From: Balaenoptera acutorostrata
Taxonomy: Eukaryota > Chordata > Mammalia > Artiodactyla > Balaenopteridae
Length of the DNA stretch: 64,000 bases
Assembly: GCF_949987535.1 (NCBI RefSeq)
Contig: NC_080074.1
Coordinates: 28,045,268-28,109,267, forward strand
Direction of reading: 5' to 3'
Made by a program: the position numbers and the translations under genes. Positions 20,543-31,959 of the stretch are shown here, one piece after another. The stretch's first letter is position 1; every line of letters begins with the position of its first letter. The notes under the pieces are model-generated. The model was not told where the DNA came from, did no database searches, and saw only the letters and a program-made list of their open reading frames with translations.

Positions 20543-21010
20543 CTGAGGAATCTCCATACTGTTTTCCATTGTGGCTGCACCAATTTTCAATCCCACCAAC
20601 CATGTACAAAGTTGGTAGAAATGTACACGTATTCCCTTTTCTCTGCATCCTTGCCAACACTTGTAATTTGTTGTCTTTTTGGTAATAGCCATTCTGACAG
20701 GTGTGAGGTGATAGCTCATTGTGGTTTTGATCTGCATTTCCCTGATGATTAATGATGTTGAGCATCCTTTCATGTACCTGTTGGCCACCTGTATGTCTTC
20801 TTTGGAAAAATGTCTATTCAGATCCTCTGCCCATTTTTCAATCAGGTTTTTTGTTTTTCTGATGTTGAGTTGTATGAGTTCTTTGTATATTTTGGACATT
20901 AACCCCTTATCAGATATATTGTTTGCAAATATCTTCTCTCATTCAGTAGGTGGCCTTTTTAATTTGCTGATAGTTTCCTTTGCTATTCAAAAGCTTTTTA
21001 ATTTGATGTG
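20543..21010 (-). pseudogene. L1 ORF2 fragment, decayed
   Basis: The minus-strand translation shows the ORF2p stretches [20 protein letters not shown] and MRIAIIKK-like 'MAITKKT', then 'CWQGCREKG', in the right order. Changes such as the altered CWQGCREKG box and premature stops show it is dead. Its C-terminal continuation is displaced by the SINE. Confidence 0.9.
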
Positions 21011-21224
21011 ATCCCATTTATTTTTGCTTTTGTGTCCCTTGCTTGAAGAGACAGACATATCCAAAAAAAAAAAAAATCAACAAAACCTATGTCAAAGAGA
21101 GTACTACCTATGTTTTCTTCTAGAAGTTTTATGGTTTCAGGTCTTAACGTTTATGTCTTTAATTGATTTTGAATTTATTTTTGTGCATGGTGTGAGAGAG
21201 TAATCCAGATTGACTCTTTTGCAT

Positions 21225-21690
21225 GTAGCTGAAACATGACCTAAGCCCAGCCAATCACAGTGCTTTCTTTATTCCCTTGGTTTGGGGAAAGGCAGGAAAC
21301 CTAGAAAGGCCAATCAAATTCTTCCTTGAGATTTGATATTCAGGTGCTTAGACAGAGAGCAGAGCTCTCTCTCAGTCTTAGGATCACAAGCTGTAAAGAT
21401 GATGTAGATGGGAGTTATTTTCTGTCACCTTTCCTGGATGCATGAGGAAAACCATCTACAGTTAGAGAGAATGAGTTCAGCATTCAAAGAAAATAAGAAA
21501 TGAAGAGAGATGAGAGAGAGGTAGAGAGAGACAGGGTCCTAAGGACGTTACTTGGGCTCTGAATCCAGCCATGCCTGAAGCAAAAGCAATCCCTGCTCTT
21601 TCATGCACCAATAAGTTCTCTACTTAAACTAGTTTCTAGCCTATTTCAATAGGGGTTCTGTCATTTGCCACATACGGGAATGAGACTAAT
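21225..21690 (+). mobile_element. LTR-like interspersed repeat, family not assigned
   Basis: 'agcccagccaatcacagtgc', 'gcctgaagcaaaagcaatcc' and 'accaataagttctc', then 'gggttctgtcatttgccac', follow the order of a common solo-LTR-type repeat ('caataaattc...gagttgggtttctgtcacttgc'). Non-coding. Confidence 0.45.
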
Positions 21691-22260
21691 TTATGTGTTT
21701 ATTCACTGCTTCATAGCAGGTACATATCTATTGCCTTCATTCATAGCTAGCCTGAAATTTAGAGTTTGGACAGCAAATACTTACTCAAGTCTGGCCTCCA
21801 TTGCTCTTCACAAGGACACACTGACCACTTGGGTGAACATATAGCTAATACTTCCTATCTGGCAAAATCTCTGTGATATCATAGCTTTGTCATTGCCCAG
21901 CACTGCTTTTGACATTTGCTTGTTCTTTGGAGTTCACTCCTCCCTTTTTGCCCTTGGTCTTCTCTAACTGTGGATGAAATCCTCAGCCCTTTCCACTTTG
22001 AATCTTCCTTTCTGCCCATGAGTTTAAACCTACAACTCAAATCCTGACCTTTCTCCTGAAACCAGATACCTGTTTTTAATTTCTATTTGTGGGTTCAATG
22101 ATCAGCTCACACTCAACAAGTCTGAGACAGAGGTCAGCAGTCTCCTGGTAGTATTGATGGCACCACCATTGCACCTATCATCTGCTCCTGACAAGCCCGA
22201 AATTATCTGGGCAGGACTTCTTTCTCTCATCCTCATGTGCACTGAGTCAAGGAGACACCT
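21691..22260. other. no recognised feature
   Basis: Single-copy-looking. Faint L2-like words occur ('cttgttctttggagttcac'), but not enough for a call. Confidence 0.3.
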
Positions 22261-22264
22261 TTCA

Positions 22265-22430
22265 TGATGTCTGTGTGTGCCAGGAGCTGCGTGAGGTGCT
22301 GTAGGGAGAAGAAAAAAATTCAGTCATGGTCCCTGACCTGAAGAGTTTGCCTTCTAGTAGAGGAGTAATCCAAGACAGAAAGTGCTGAGTGCCAGAATAG
22401 CAGCAGCAAAGAAAGGATGGAGTCAGCCTG
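22265..22430 (+). mobile_element. L2 3' end
   Basis: 'gtgccaggagctgcgtgagg', 'cagtcatggtccctgacctg' and 'aagagtttgccttctagtag' followed by 'aggagtaatccaagac' match L2. Confidence 0.72.
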
Positions 22431-22624
22431 ACAGAAGGCAGCGTTCATGTCTTCTACTGGGGAAGAATTTCCACAGTCCATGAAGGGACAAGGACGTCAC
22501 GAGAAAAGGGAGCCATGAGAGCAATTGATTGAAGTGCTCTTGGAATGATGACTTGTGTTTGCTGGTTCATGGGGGTGGCTGGGGAAAGCATTGGGGAACC
22601 ATGGTTGAGGTCAACAGTGTGAGT

Positions 22625-22925
22625 GTGGCACAGAAAAGCCAGTCAGAGCCCCCTTCTGTCTTGTCTTCCCATATTATGGAGCTAGAAAACTGAAATACCA
22701 GCTTCCCTTGCAATTATGCATGACCAACTAGTGGCCAAAGAGAGTAAAGAGAGTGTAAGCTGGTGGAAGTCGTGGGAAAGCATTTAAAAAGTAGACAGGC
22801 TGTGCTGGCATACTCATCTTGGGCTTCCTCTCCCCACTTCTTCCTACTTAGGAGCACACATCATTATTTGTGGGTACAGCAGCCATCCTGGCACCATGAG
22901 ACCCTCCAAGAATGAGGATATGTTT
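22625..22925 (+). mobile_element. LTR-like repeat, MaLR-like
   Basis: 'accagcttcccttgcaatta', 'gaccaactagtggccaaag' and 'cagcagccatcctggcacca', then 'ggatggcagagg', resemble the body of a non-coding LTR repeat. Assignment to a named subfamily is not possible by eye. Confidence 0.4.
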
Positions 22926-23016
22926 GCAGGATGGCAGAGGAGAAAGACAGAAATATCCTGCTTTCTCAATGACATCATCTAGCTACTGTTTTCCCCCACA
23001 TGCCTTGTGTATTAAT

Positions 23017-23039
23017 AAAAAAAAAAAAAAAAAAAAAAA
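23017..23039. repeat. poly-A tract directly before a SINE
   Basis: A run of 23 A ends only five bases before the SINE start. It may be the tail of an older insertion that served as an integration site, or a slippage product. Confidence 0.85.
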
Positions 23040-23044
23040 GTCCC

Positions 23045-23364
23045 GGGACTTCCCTGGTGGCACAGTGGTTAAGAATCCGCCTGCCAATGCAGGGGACACA
23101 GGTTTGAGCCCTGGGCCAGGAAGATCCCACATGCCACAGAGCAACTAAGCCCGTGAGCCACAACTACTGAAGCCTGCACACCACAACTACTGAAGCCCAC
23201 GCACCTAGAGCCCGTGCTCCGCAGCAAGAGAAGCCACTGCAATGAGAAGCCTGCGCACCACAACGAAGAGTAGCCCCCGCTCGCGGCAACTAGAGAAAGC
23301 CTGCGTGCCACAAGGAAGACCCAACACAGCCAAAAATAAATAAATAAATAAATTTTAAAAAATC
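23045..23364 (+). mobile_element. CHR-type SINE, sense, long form
   Basis: It starts GGGACTTCCCTGGTGGCACAG. The B box is decayed ('caggtttgagccc'), there are two 'cacaactactgaagcc' modules, 'gcggcaactagagaaagcc', and a (TAAA)n tail. No confident TSD: the left flank is the poly-A tract. Confidence 0.95.
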
Positions 23365-23559
23365 CTTATTTGAGTAAAATCACTGTTAGTCAGATTTTCT
23401 TTTGCTCACAGCTGAATAAAAATGCTAACTTATAAGCCATATGTTAGAAATACTGCATGCCATTCTAGAGAAAGTTTGTTCTATAAGCAAGGAAGAGGCA
23501 GAAAGCTCTTTACATAGAAGTTAGGGGGATGCCATTAACAGAAACCCCTCTCCTTTTGC

Positions 23560-23800
23560 CGTTCACTGTCCATATCCTTCAAAGCTGAGTTCAGTCTCCT
23601 CCTGTTCATGGAAACTTCTGTCTCTTGTCTTAGCCACATTTATCCTCACTCCCTGGTGGGCAATTATCAAGTGTAGCTCAGTGACATGTACTGTTACTGA
23701 TTCTTCGTGGATGTATGTTATGCATGCCCAGTAGGACTGTCAGTGCCTTGCAGGTAGTGGCCACGTTTTATCCTTTCTCTCTTGAAGTGCCCAGGCTGGA
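23560..23800 (-). mobile_element. L2 fragment, antisense
   Basis: 'tccttcaaagctgagttcag', 'ctccctggtgggcaattat' and 'ggactgtcagtgccttgcag' follow antisense L2 order loosely. Confidence 0.45.
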
Positions 23801-23814
23801 AAAAAAAATCACAC

Positions 23815-23995
23815 ATTGGTTAGGTGCTCAGGCACTGGAGTCTCGGGTTTGAATCCTGACTCCATCATGTAGATCATAGGCAAAATTTTTAACCTCTCTA
23901 GGCCTCAGTTTCCTCATCTGGGGAACAAAGACTGATAGTAGAACTTACTCACAGGGTTATTGTGAGGCTCAGATGAAATATTTTCACTAATTCCT
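23815..23995 (+). mobile_element. MIR SINE
   Basis: 'cactggagtctcgggtttga', 'taacctctctaggcctcagt', 'ttcctcatctggggaac' and 'cagggttattgtgaggctca' are near-canonical MIR. Confidence 0.92.
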
Positions 23996-24039
23996 TAGCA
24001 TCATTTTAGTCATCGTTACATACGTAGTCGATGGATTGC

Positions 24040-24500
24040 GTTAATGACCTCCCTGTGTCCATGTGTGTTCCAGTGTGACTTTGCTGCTCTTCCCATCATG
24101 AGGTGGACTCCACTTCCCTGCCCTTGAATCTGGACTGGCCTTACGACATTCTTTGGCCAGTAGAATGTGGCAGAAGTGAGGCTGTGCTAGTTCTCAGTCT
24201 AGGCCTCAAGAGGCCTGGCACATCTCCACTCTCCCTCTCGGTGCCCATGACTTTACCATAAGAACAAGCCCGGGGGGCTGCTGGAATTGAGACACCTCAT
24301 GCATTAGACTTGGGTCTTCCCAGAGGAGCCCTTCTAGACCAGCCAGTCCGCCATTTAGCTATATACACATGAGAGAGTCCAGCCAAGATCAGAAAAACCA
24401 CTCAGGAAACCCATACACTTAGGAGCAATAATAAATGCTAATTGTTTTAAGCCAGTCAGTTTGGGGGAGGTTTGTTATACAGCAAAGCCAGCTGATGTAA
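24040..24500 (+). mobile_element. MLT1-type MaLR solo LTR
   Basis: 'gtggcagaagtgaggctgtg', 'taggcctcaagaggcctggc', 'tagaccagccagtcc', 'ttgttttaagccagtcagtt' and 'tgggggaggtttgttataca', then 'gcaaagccagctgatgtaa', follow the MLT1 LTR consensus to its 3' end. No internal gag/pol-like sequence is present, so it is a solo LTR or a remnant. Confidence 0.85.
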
Positions 24501-24529
24501 GTTATCTAAGAGATATGTGGGACTTTGCC

Positions 24530-24606
24530 TGTTGCATTCACTACTGTATTTCCAACACCTAGAACAGTGTATCACACAATCAGGTGCTCAATAAACATGT
24601 TGAATA
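24530..24606 (-). mobile_element. L2 3' terminal fragment, antisense
   Basis: 'tttccaacacctagaacagt', 'caggtgctcaataaacatg' and 'ttgaataaattc' match the end of L2 in reverse. Confidence 0.75.
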
Positions 24607-24654
24607 AATTCTTGAATGTAATTATGATTATTATGATTATTATTATTATCTTAA

Positions 24655-24755
24655 AGGATCATAGTGACAAGTAAATGAGATGATGCAGGAAGAGCATTTA
24701 GCATTGTTTCTGGCGCACAGTGACCTCTCAATAAATGTTAGCTATTAATGGGTGG
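24655..24755 (+). mobile_element. MIR 3' fragment
   Basis: 'agtaaatgagatgatgcagg', 'catttagcattgtttctggc' and 'gcacagtgacctctcaataa' followed by 'atgttagctatta' are the sense MIR 3' end. Confidence 0.82.
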
Positions 24756-24910
24756 TCAACAATGACTGATCAATTGACGAACACATTTTGTATTAACTAA
24801 GACTAGCTGATGAGTAATGCGGTCCTAAGCCCAGTGAATGAAGCAGTCCTCTGTCTTTCAGAAAACCTAACACGAACCACAGTAGGGTCTTTAGCTTGTA
24901 ACTTTAAATA

Positions 24911-24950
24911 GCTAGATGATAGATAAATAGATAGGTAGATAGATAGGTAA
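24911..24950. repeat. (GATA)n microsatellite, imperfect
   Basis: About ten GATA/GATG/GGTA units. Confidence 0.85.
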
Positions 24951-25249
24951 TAAATTAACTGCCCCAGGCCACCATGTGTTGAGTTCCCAACTCTTCTCAG
25001 TATGCTGCTTCTTCCCCCCAGATGCTGGGGAACTCTCTCCCCTGCGGCACTGCTGGTGATCATGGGGGTAGGTGGTGTGTGTGGGGCGGGTCGGATGGGA
25101 GGTGGGGCGTGAAGCCTGGGGTAATTCCTCTGTAACTGTGCTAAGGGGCTGGTCCTGCTTGCTAGCTCTGCTTTGCTATTGTGAAAAGAGGCCTTTTCTT
25201 CCTCACCAAGCAAAGGTTCACACTTTGTAATCACTCAGTGACCTCCCTA

Positions 25250-25635
25250 GTTCCCAAATTACATTTGGCCGCTAGAAAGATGAACACGTTGTACCCTCTC
25301 TGTGGGACTCATTATTTCCATTCTGGAGACTGTCATTTATGAAATTCTGACATTTTTTTCATTTTGTATTTACACTAGACAAGGCTAAGAATATTGTAAT
25401 TGTCTGCAGTGTTTTGAAAACACTTGTCACAAACCGAAGCCAAATGCTGATTAATGTTAAAGTGTTTTGAAGAACCAAGCTTTTGGCTCATTAACTGGAC
25501 TTGAATGGCATTACCCATCAGCTTCAAGTTCTGATAATTGCTCATCACAGATTGGTGCTAATTTAGTAATAATGGTGCTGACAGATTTGTATATTTTGCC
25601 CACACTGAACATTATGTACATATAAAGGCTAGTGT
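25250..25635. promoter_or_regulatory. candidate conserved non-coding element
   Basis: Repeat-free and AT-rich, with many homeodomain-type cores ('ctgattaatgttaaag', 'ggctcattaactgg', 'gataattgctcatcac', 'gctaatttagtaataatg'). This is a common texture of vertebrate developmental enhancers. The call rests on texture only. Confidence 0.3.
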
Positions 25636-25639
25636 GAAT

Positions 25640-25770
25640 GCCAGACCCAGGGCGAGAAGACCCGGCCCCAGATTTGCCACAATATAAATGTGAGCAAGTC
25701 AGCTGACCTATTCTGTCTCCATTTCCTTATGTAAAATAAGGGGCTTAGAGGAGATGATCTTCAATATCCT
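25640..25770 (+). mobile_element. MIR fragment
   Basis: 'gtgagcaagtcagctgacct', 'attctgtctccatttcctta' and 'tgtaaaataagggg' match the sense MIR core. Confidence 0.75.
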
Positions 25771-27364
25771 TCTTACCAAGATTCAGTGGTGTCAATATTA
25801 TGTGGTTTGGTCTTGAGTCACACAATAAATACAGATTCATTTTAGGAAAGGCACAAACATGGGGCTAAACTGATATACACAGAATATGGGCAAGGGTGTC
25901 AGTTTATTTCCTTACTGCTCTGCATCTTTTCTATATTAAGAGGGAAAGAAATGTTCCCTGTTGGGCTTGCAGGATAAGCCCTTAATCAAATGTTACATAC
26001 CATCTGTTTGAGACAGTATTTGGTAAGTCAACTTAAGTAGCTATAATCACTGTGGAATCTGAAACTGTTTCCTGTTATCCTGTCTATTTTCTAAAGCAGA
26101 GGGAGGTAATCTAGTTTCTTAAGCCAGCACAAAACAGTAATATTCCAAGGAAGAAAGACACTTATTTTGAGCTTCATATTAATACTTTGGAACTGCTTAT
26201 TGAATTTACCTTTCCTTTTCTCCCTCTTCTCCCATTTATTTACGCTGCTTCTTCCCCTCACCCTTCTGTATCAAAGTTATCGACCCCCTCAGTGCGACTC
26301 ACTGTCTTCCTCTCTATTCCTATTCCTTGGCATAATCCTTGGGAGTTTAATGTACTTGTTGATAATTCTTACCCTGGCATTAGAAGAGGGCCAGGTTCAG
26401 AGATGTTAATGATTGGGTCAAGATGGCATCTCTGGTTCATGCCAAAGGATGGTAGATTGCCATAAAGATTAATTCAGTGTATATTGAGTGTTTCATGGAG
26501 TGTGGGACCACAACATGCTCCCCAGGTGTTAGAATCACAGAAATACAGAGCTTAGTCAGGCCTAAGAGTTGTTCTCTGTAACTCTGTGCTCCGGGAATTT
26601 ATTTCTCTACTTTGAAGATTAGGAAAGTAGCTTCAAAATCTGCCTTATTTTTCCTTCCAACAACAGACATATTTTCTTAAAGGCCCTCTTTCTCTTCTAC
26701 TGGCTGGATAACATGTAACATACTACCCTTTTCTATTTGAAAGCCTGGGGTCATCCTCTGGAGTCATTGGCTATTTCCTGCCGGTTGGGGTGATGGTGAC
26801 AGCCAAGTAAATGGTGGAGATCATCTTGAGTTTACCACTGGTCCAAGTCCATGGGGTTGGGTTACCTGGGTATGGGCATCCCGATAAGTCCAGTGCCTTC
26901 CAGGATATTAAGTGTCATGTAAACACAGCCTCACCACTGCTGCCCATGATAGTCTGTTGTCATCTGTCAGAAGGCAATGCCATGGGCTGTTTACTTGATG
27001 TAGAGACAAGATACCACCTCTTCCTGGGGCTTTTCAAGTTCTTAAATTCTGATCCTGGACAGCAGTAGTGCTGCAATATCTGGAACTACCAAAGAACACT
27101 GATGCGAGAATGTGGGATTGTTGAGGACATGACCTCGTAGGAGTTGCCGTGTACATTTGGGTGTAGCAGAGGTGGGTAAAGATTGGGGGTCTGGAGGTAC
27201 AGATTGCCTTTCCATGGTCAGAGAAAGGTCTTGGGGTTGAGAGAACTTGATGATCTGGTCTTCTGTACCATGTTATAATGTGCATATGGGGAGAACTACC
27301 CTCTATGCTAGTGCCTGCCGCAAGGGCCGTGTCAGCTTTACTTTAAAAACGAACTTAAAATGGT
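25771..27364. other. 1.6 kb with no assigned feature
   Basis: No recognised repeat or gene. Open frames of 80-90 codons at 26167-26465 and 26811-27285 are unrelated to anything I know and overlap in several registers. Confidence 0.35.
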
Positions 27365-27490
27365 GGATACTAGGCAGACATTGTTACTCCCACTCCAAAG
27401 GTGAGAACACTGAAGTCAAGGGTCTGGCCCACGGTCACCCTGCAAGGTCTTATTGAAGGCAGAAATAAGATCTGAGTCTCGACTCCAGAT
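27365..27490 (-). mobile_element. MIR fragment, antisense
   Basis: 'tcccactccaaaggtgagaa', 'ggtctggcccacggtcaccc' and 'agatctgagtctcgactcc' follow reversed MIR. Confidence 0.6.
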
Positions 27491-27904
27491 CCAGCTCTCA
27501 TTGCTCATCCCAGCGTGCCATGGCCAAAGTGACACGACAAGGCATTTAAATGTGAGAGCCAAGTTCTAGGTTCAGGTTATGTCCTTCTGTTCTTTAACTT
27601 AGCCTATTGCTGCTGGTTCAGGGCAGCTCTGTGCTCTGACTTACTGGTTTTTTCCTTAGACTGGAGAGCGTTATCACACTTCCTGGTCTAGACCTCCAAT
27701 GGGGGAGGATGGGACATAGTGCCAGCATTTAGATCATACTTGACTCAAGTGACTGCTCCAAACTATGAGAGCAGGGAATTTGAGTCTTTGTCTTTTAACC
27801 CTATCAAGCAAAACTGGTCTTTAGTGCATGATTTGCAATAATGAAGGTGACTCAGACAACCATCACCTGTCATAGGTCCTTGCTGGGGAGGCATCAAGAG
27901 GTTA

Positions 27905-28085
27905 GGACCCAAACTTTGAGGGCAGAGTACCCTGGATTCAAATCCCAACTCTATTGTTTCCTGGCTGTGTGATCTTGGACAAGTCTCTTAACCTCTCTGT
28001 AGCTCAATTTCCTGGTCTGTAAAATGAATTAAAAAAATCTGTTAGGATGAGATAATCTTTCCAAAGTCTCTGTCACATAAAAGAT
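27905..28085 (+). mobile_element. MIR SINE
   Basis: 'ggattcaaatcccaactcta', 'ctggctgtgtgatcttggac', 'aagtctcttaacctctctgt' and 'ctggtctgtaaaatg' are near-canonical. Confidence 0.92.
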
Positions 28086-29450
28086 TTCAGGAACTCTTGG
28101 TTTCTTCACTTCTCCTCACCTCACATACATGTTGAAGACAGTAGCCGTATTTTGAACCTCACATTAAAAGAATAAGTGTTATGCCTAGGGGTGCTAAATG
28201 ACTTAAGGGCTAGCAAAAATTAGGTCTTTGGGGTTAGCTATGCCACGTGCCACGTATAGATTTCCTGTTAATGAGCTTTAAATATATTACTGAGAGAATG
28301 CTTGTACTCCTCAGATGGTATCACAATATTTTGTGCCACTGGTATCCATGAGGAAGTACTGAGACAAATGGATCCCCATAAGCTGTGCAGTGTGAGTGAA
28401 CTGAACCCTTTTTTTCCTAACATCACCAAGGCATTTGATCTCAAAGGGTGAAAACGTACAAATGTGTACCATACAATTGTAATGTATTGCCTGCAATTGT
28501 AATTACTGATGACTGAAATCGAGGCACAGCCTTTTACATAGGAGGTTTATGATCAACAATTAAGAAATTTAAAAATATTAAACCATAGGATATACTATTA
28601 CCTTTAAACATAATCAATTTGAAATGACTTCAATACTTTAAAAAATTGGAGGGCATTAAATTCTGCCGTAATTCTCTCTTTTTCCTCCTGAAGTCAAAAA
28701 ACAGGTCTGTCTTACCTACTTTATGGCCCACGATATACGTTTAATTAAAATCCCTCTTATTTGTAACACACTTAGATTGGCAGTGGGCAAGTGGACAGAT
28801 GCAAAGCTATGTGGCTTAATTTTGCCCTCAAGGAGCTTACACTCTGGTCAGTCCTTTGGGAAATAGCCCAAGTAAACCTGGCCAGAGCAATTGCAGGAAA
28901 GTAGGCTGTTCTCTTTCTGTATCCATCTGTTGGTCTCTCGCTCTCCCTCTCTGTAAAATAGGACATAAGTAGGGAATGGAGAAGCCAGCTAATGTTCACC
29001 CTCAAACTGAATCCTAGATGATTGAAAATAACTAGGTTTTTATCCCAGAAGTCAGAAAAGAAATAAAAGTGCAATAATTATTTTAAAATTGTACATTAGG
29101 ACAAAGCAGCTAAAATTCTAAATAATCATTATACATACCTTTTAGGTAGAAAACAGTAGATATTCATTTCTGTATCTACTGGAAAAGTAGGGCTGCCCTT
29201 TCAGGCTATGACATTCCAAGTTCTCATTTGTATACAAGCAGGTACAATGAATGCCCTTCTAGTTCCAGGTGTGGAAGGTGTTGGTGGGCCCATCAACCAT
29301 GTCAGTGGATATACTAAAGAATCATCTGGGCATATATAAGTAACAGGCATTCCTTCCAGCCAGACTACGCAGCTCACATTCATAAAAAGAGGAAGAGGAT
29401 ATTTCCAATGTGCTGTCAATAGGGCATGAACTCCTAGTTGTTTTTCTTTT
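28086..29450. other. no recognised feature
   Basis: About 1.4 kb of AT-rich single-copy-looking DNA. The minus-strand frame of 100 codons at 28772-29074 has no recognisable motif. Confidence 0.35.
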
Positions 29451-29454
29451 ATTC

Positions 29455-29590
29455 AATTACTTATTGACTCATTCATTCATTCACTCACTCATTCAACCAA
29501 GGTGTTCCAAGCCCTATACTAGGTGCTGAGCTTCAGAGATGACTGTGATACCATAGCCATCCTAGGTGAACTAATAGTTAAACAAGAGTC
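29455..29590 (+). mobile_element. L2 3' end with (ATTC)n expansion
   Basis: 'ttgactcattcattcattca' then 'tcactcactcattcaacc', followed by 'ccctatactaggtgctgagc' and 'ttcagagatgactgtg', is L2 3' sequence with a short tetranucleotide expansion. Confidence 0.72.
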
Positions 29591-29597
29591 CTTGCCC

Positions 29598-29775
29598 TGT
29601 GGTCCATAGATTCCCAGGGTCAAAGTTGGGCTTTAGGGGATCAAGAAATCCCTTGAAATTAAATGCAGTCATTGGTCTGAATGTGTGAATATAAATTTTT
29701 CTGGGACAGGAGCCCATATCTTTCATCAGATAATCAAAGGGCTTGAGATCCAAAAAAAAGTTAAAGACTAACTGG
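29598..29775. mobile_element. hAT-type MITE fragment
   Basis: 'ggggatcaagaaatcccttg', 'gaatataaatttttctggga' and 'atctttcatcagataatcaa', then 'gagatccaaaaaaaagttaa', reproduce a known non-autonomous hAT repeat ending 'gacccaaaaaaggttaagaaccactg'. Subfamily not assigned. Confidence 0.65.
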
Positions 29776-30639
29776 CCTAGAAGGGAAGAAAACCCAGCCC
29801 AGCTCCAACAAACAACCATCAGCTCTGTATCCCTGGCTGGAAGCCAGGTAGGAGGTTTCCCTTGTCCCCTGCTCTGGGGCTCTACCATCAATGTGTCTCC
29901 ATCCATGGATCTCTCTTCTAGTTCCGAAGCTACCCTCTCCTTATATCTTCACTTTGAATTCCTAATAAGGAACATTTGATCAGCCCCATAAATTCCCATC
30001 ATTTCTATTAGGGCAGAGCCTTCTTGCCAGGACGCCTCAAAGGTTTTTGGCTGCTAATTGACTGCCTTTGGGTCAAGCACCAAAATGGCTCTAATCAGTT
30101 ATGCCAGGTTGGGTGGGGGAGTGTCACTGGGAACAGATCATGGCCACTGCTCTCTAAGCCCTTGTCAGGAATCCTCCCCGGAGAGCTAGTAGATGAGGAC
30201 ATTCCCTGAGAAGTTAGTTGTAGGTGTGACAGTCCCTGCTCTCATGTATATGGAATCCTAAATCCATCCATAAAAAAGGTATGGTTAGATAAGTTGGATC
30301 AAGCTATCCATTAACTTGCCAAATCCCTGTTGGGATTGGTTAGTAAGATGATTAGTCGTATTCCATTGTATGGCTATGGAATACAAGAAAGCGAACTGTG
30401 CTATGCATATTTAAAACCTGGAATTTTGGCCTTCTTAGTCTTAGCTCAACCCAGCTAACTGGTAATAGTAACTGTGAAAAGCACAGACACTAGAACAAAG
30501 TGTCTTTGTTTCGGGTCCACCATAAACTCGTACTTGTCCCAAGTCAGGGATCCAAAACCAAATAGGATTTGCAACCTGTCCTTGCAGGGATCACATAAGA
30601 ATAGAAGTTATATTGTTTGGTATAAATAGCTGAATTGAA
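29776..30639. other. no recognised feature
   Basis: Single-copy-looking. No repeat or splice-bounded segment was recognised. Confidence 0.3.
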
Positions 30640-30880
30640 ATGGCAATGGGCTGGGGGCCAGAGGGCCGGAATTCTGGTGCCAACTTTGCCGCTTACTGGT
30701 TGCATAGGCTTGGCTCTACTATTTGAATGCTCTGAACCGTAGTTTTCTTACTTTAAAATGGGCATAATGGAACTCACTCTGCTTGGTTCTATGGTTATCT
30801 GAGGAACTAAATAAGATAATATATGTGAAAATGCTTTACTCTAAATTGCCAAAGCAAAACAAGGCTTTAAAAAATTATTG
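30640..30880 (+). mobile_element. MIR SINE
   Basis: 'tggtgccaactttgccgctt', 'actggttgcataggcttggc', 'gtagttttcttactttaaaa' and 'tgggcataatggaa' follow MIR through its 3' half. Confidence 0.8.
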
Positions 30881-30889
30881 TCTTCGTTT

Positions 30890-31345
30890 TGGGTATTGTT
30901 GGCAGAACCGAACCATTCATTACTGGCGCCATGCTAGCTCCTATCATTAAACACATTCTTTGTCCTCTCAAGGTCTTTGCAAATAGGTTTAAAAGACATC
31001 TGATCACGTTGGAAACGTGTGTATTTTAGTGGTGTGCATTTGGTTTCAAAGGACATCTGATAAAGGCTTTAAAAGTTTAAAAGTACAAACTGAATATTAA
31101 AACACCAGTTAAAGTTAATGAAGCAGGGCCCATCAGGAAAAAGAAGCTGTTTGCTGAGGGTGAGACAGTGCCACTGTCTTTTGCACGAAGTTTCAAACTC
31201 TCAGAACTGTGCTAGAAATTTCCAAAGGGATTGATTGGATTCCAGTCGTATTAAATTTCATAGAAGACTTTTTGACCATGGCACCCAAAGTTCCAGAACA
31301 ATTATGGTTCTTAATGGTTTATTTATGCTGAATAAAGTATACGAA
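30890..31345. promoter_or_regulatory. candidate conserved non-coding element
   Basis: Repeat-free, with 'gacatctgat' occurring twice (near 30993 and 31051), 'tttgcaaataggtttaaaag', a 'gaaacgtg' word and several Sox/homeodomain-like AT words. Internal repetition of a short motif in single-copy DNA hints at clustered binding sites. Confidence 0.28.
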
Positions 31346-31959
31346 CAAGAGGTCCTTTTCTGATTTTAGTCTGGTAGGATGAGGTCTGTGAATTGGTCAT
31401 TCACATAGCAAAGTAGCAAGTGCTTTGTTTTGAGGACTTTTGATTGTCCACATATTCTTTGTACTGTCTGGGCCACTGAGGGCTTAAATTGTTTATGTTC
31501 TTGAGTATGACTGAACTTTCTGTTTTCAGTATCCCCAGTGGGAGAGTGAGATCCCTGGGGACAGGAACTGTATTATATCCCTAAAAATACTTAAAGTACT
31601 ATACTGGATATCACATTAAGAGAGCATAAGCCTTGTCGAGGCAAAATTCTGAACAGGAGATAGTTATCTATTTTTGCCCTTTCTGAGTTTCCAGAGTCTT
31701 TCTGAAAATAGTTAGATATGGTTTGCTGGATCAGGTATCTGTATGTAATAGCACCTGAAGTGGTTTCTTAACTTTGGGTTTAATGAAGCCAACAAAAGGA
31801 TCTCTGGAAATGACTACGTCTACCCATTGAAGTGAGGATTGTACATAGTTTACTAGTCATATTTAGAAACAGGGAACTAAAAAAATACCCATAGTGTGGT
31901 GGTATTCATCACCACTTAACTCTTTACTAAGGACTGGCTGTCATGATCAACCAGCATTG
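31346..31959. other. mostly unassigned
   Basis: A short L2-like antisense word run lies at 31555-31615 ('ggggacaggaactgtattat'). Otherwise nothing was recognised. Confidence 0.3.

Larger units (their letters stand above)
19110..21215 (-). mobile_element. L1 3' portion, antisense (3'UTR plus ORF2 C-terminus), split by a SINE
   Basis: The left part (19110-19770) is L1 3'UTR in reverse and contains two related modules: 'ggtgtacagcataatgattt' with 'catgaaatgattatcac', and a second starting 'gaagtataattgacctac'. From about 19776 the minus strand encodes the end of ORF2 and reads rightwards into more internal ORF2 sequence. The CHR SINE at 20168-20529 sits inside it. The same two-module 3'UTR occurs in the copy at 42.08 kb. 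Confidence 0.93.

Noticed and set aside
20405..20899. 164-codon minus-strand frame
   Set aside because: A chimera of decayed L1 ORF2 and antisense SINE, created by the nested insertion. Annotated as L1 remnant instead.
24040..24500. Possible full endogenous retrovirus
   Set aside because: Only LTR-type sequence is present here and at the other LTR-like sites. No gag, pol or env similarity was seen nearby.
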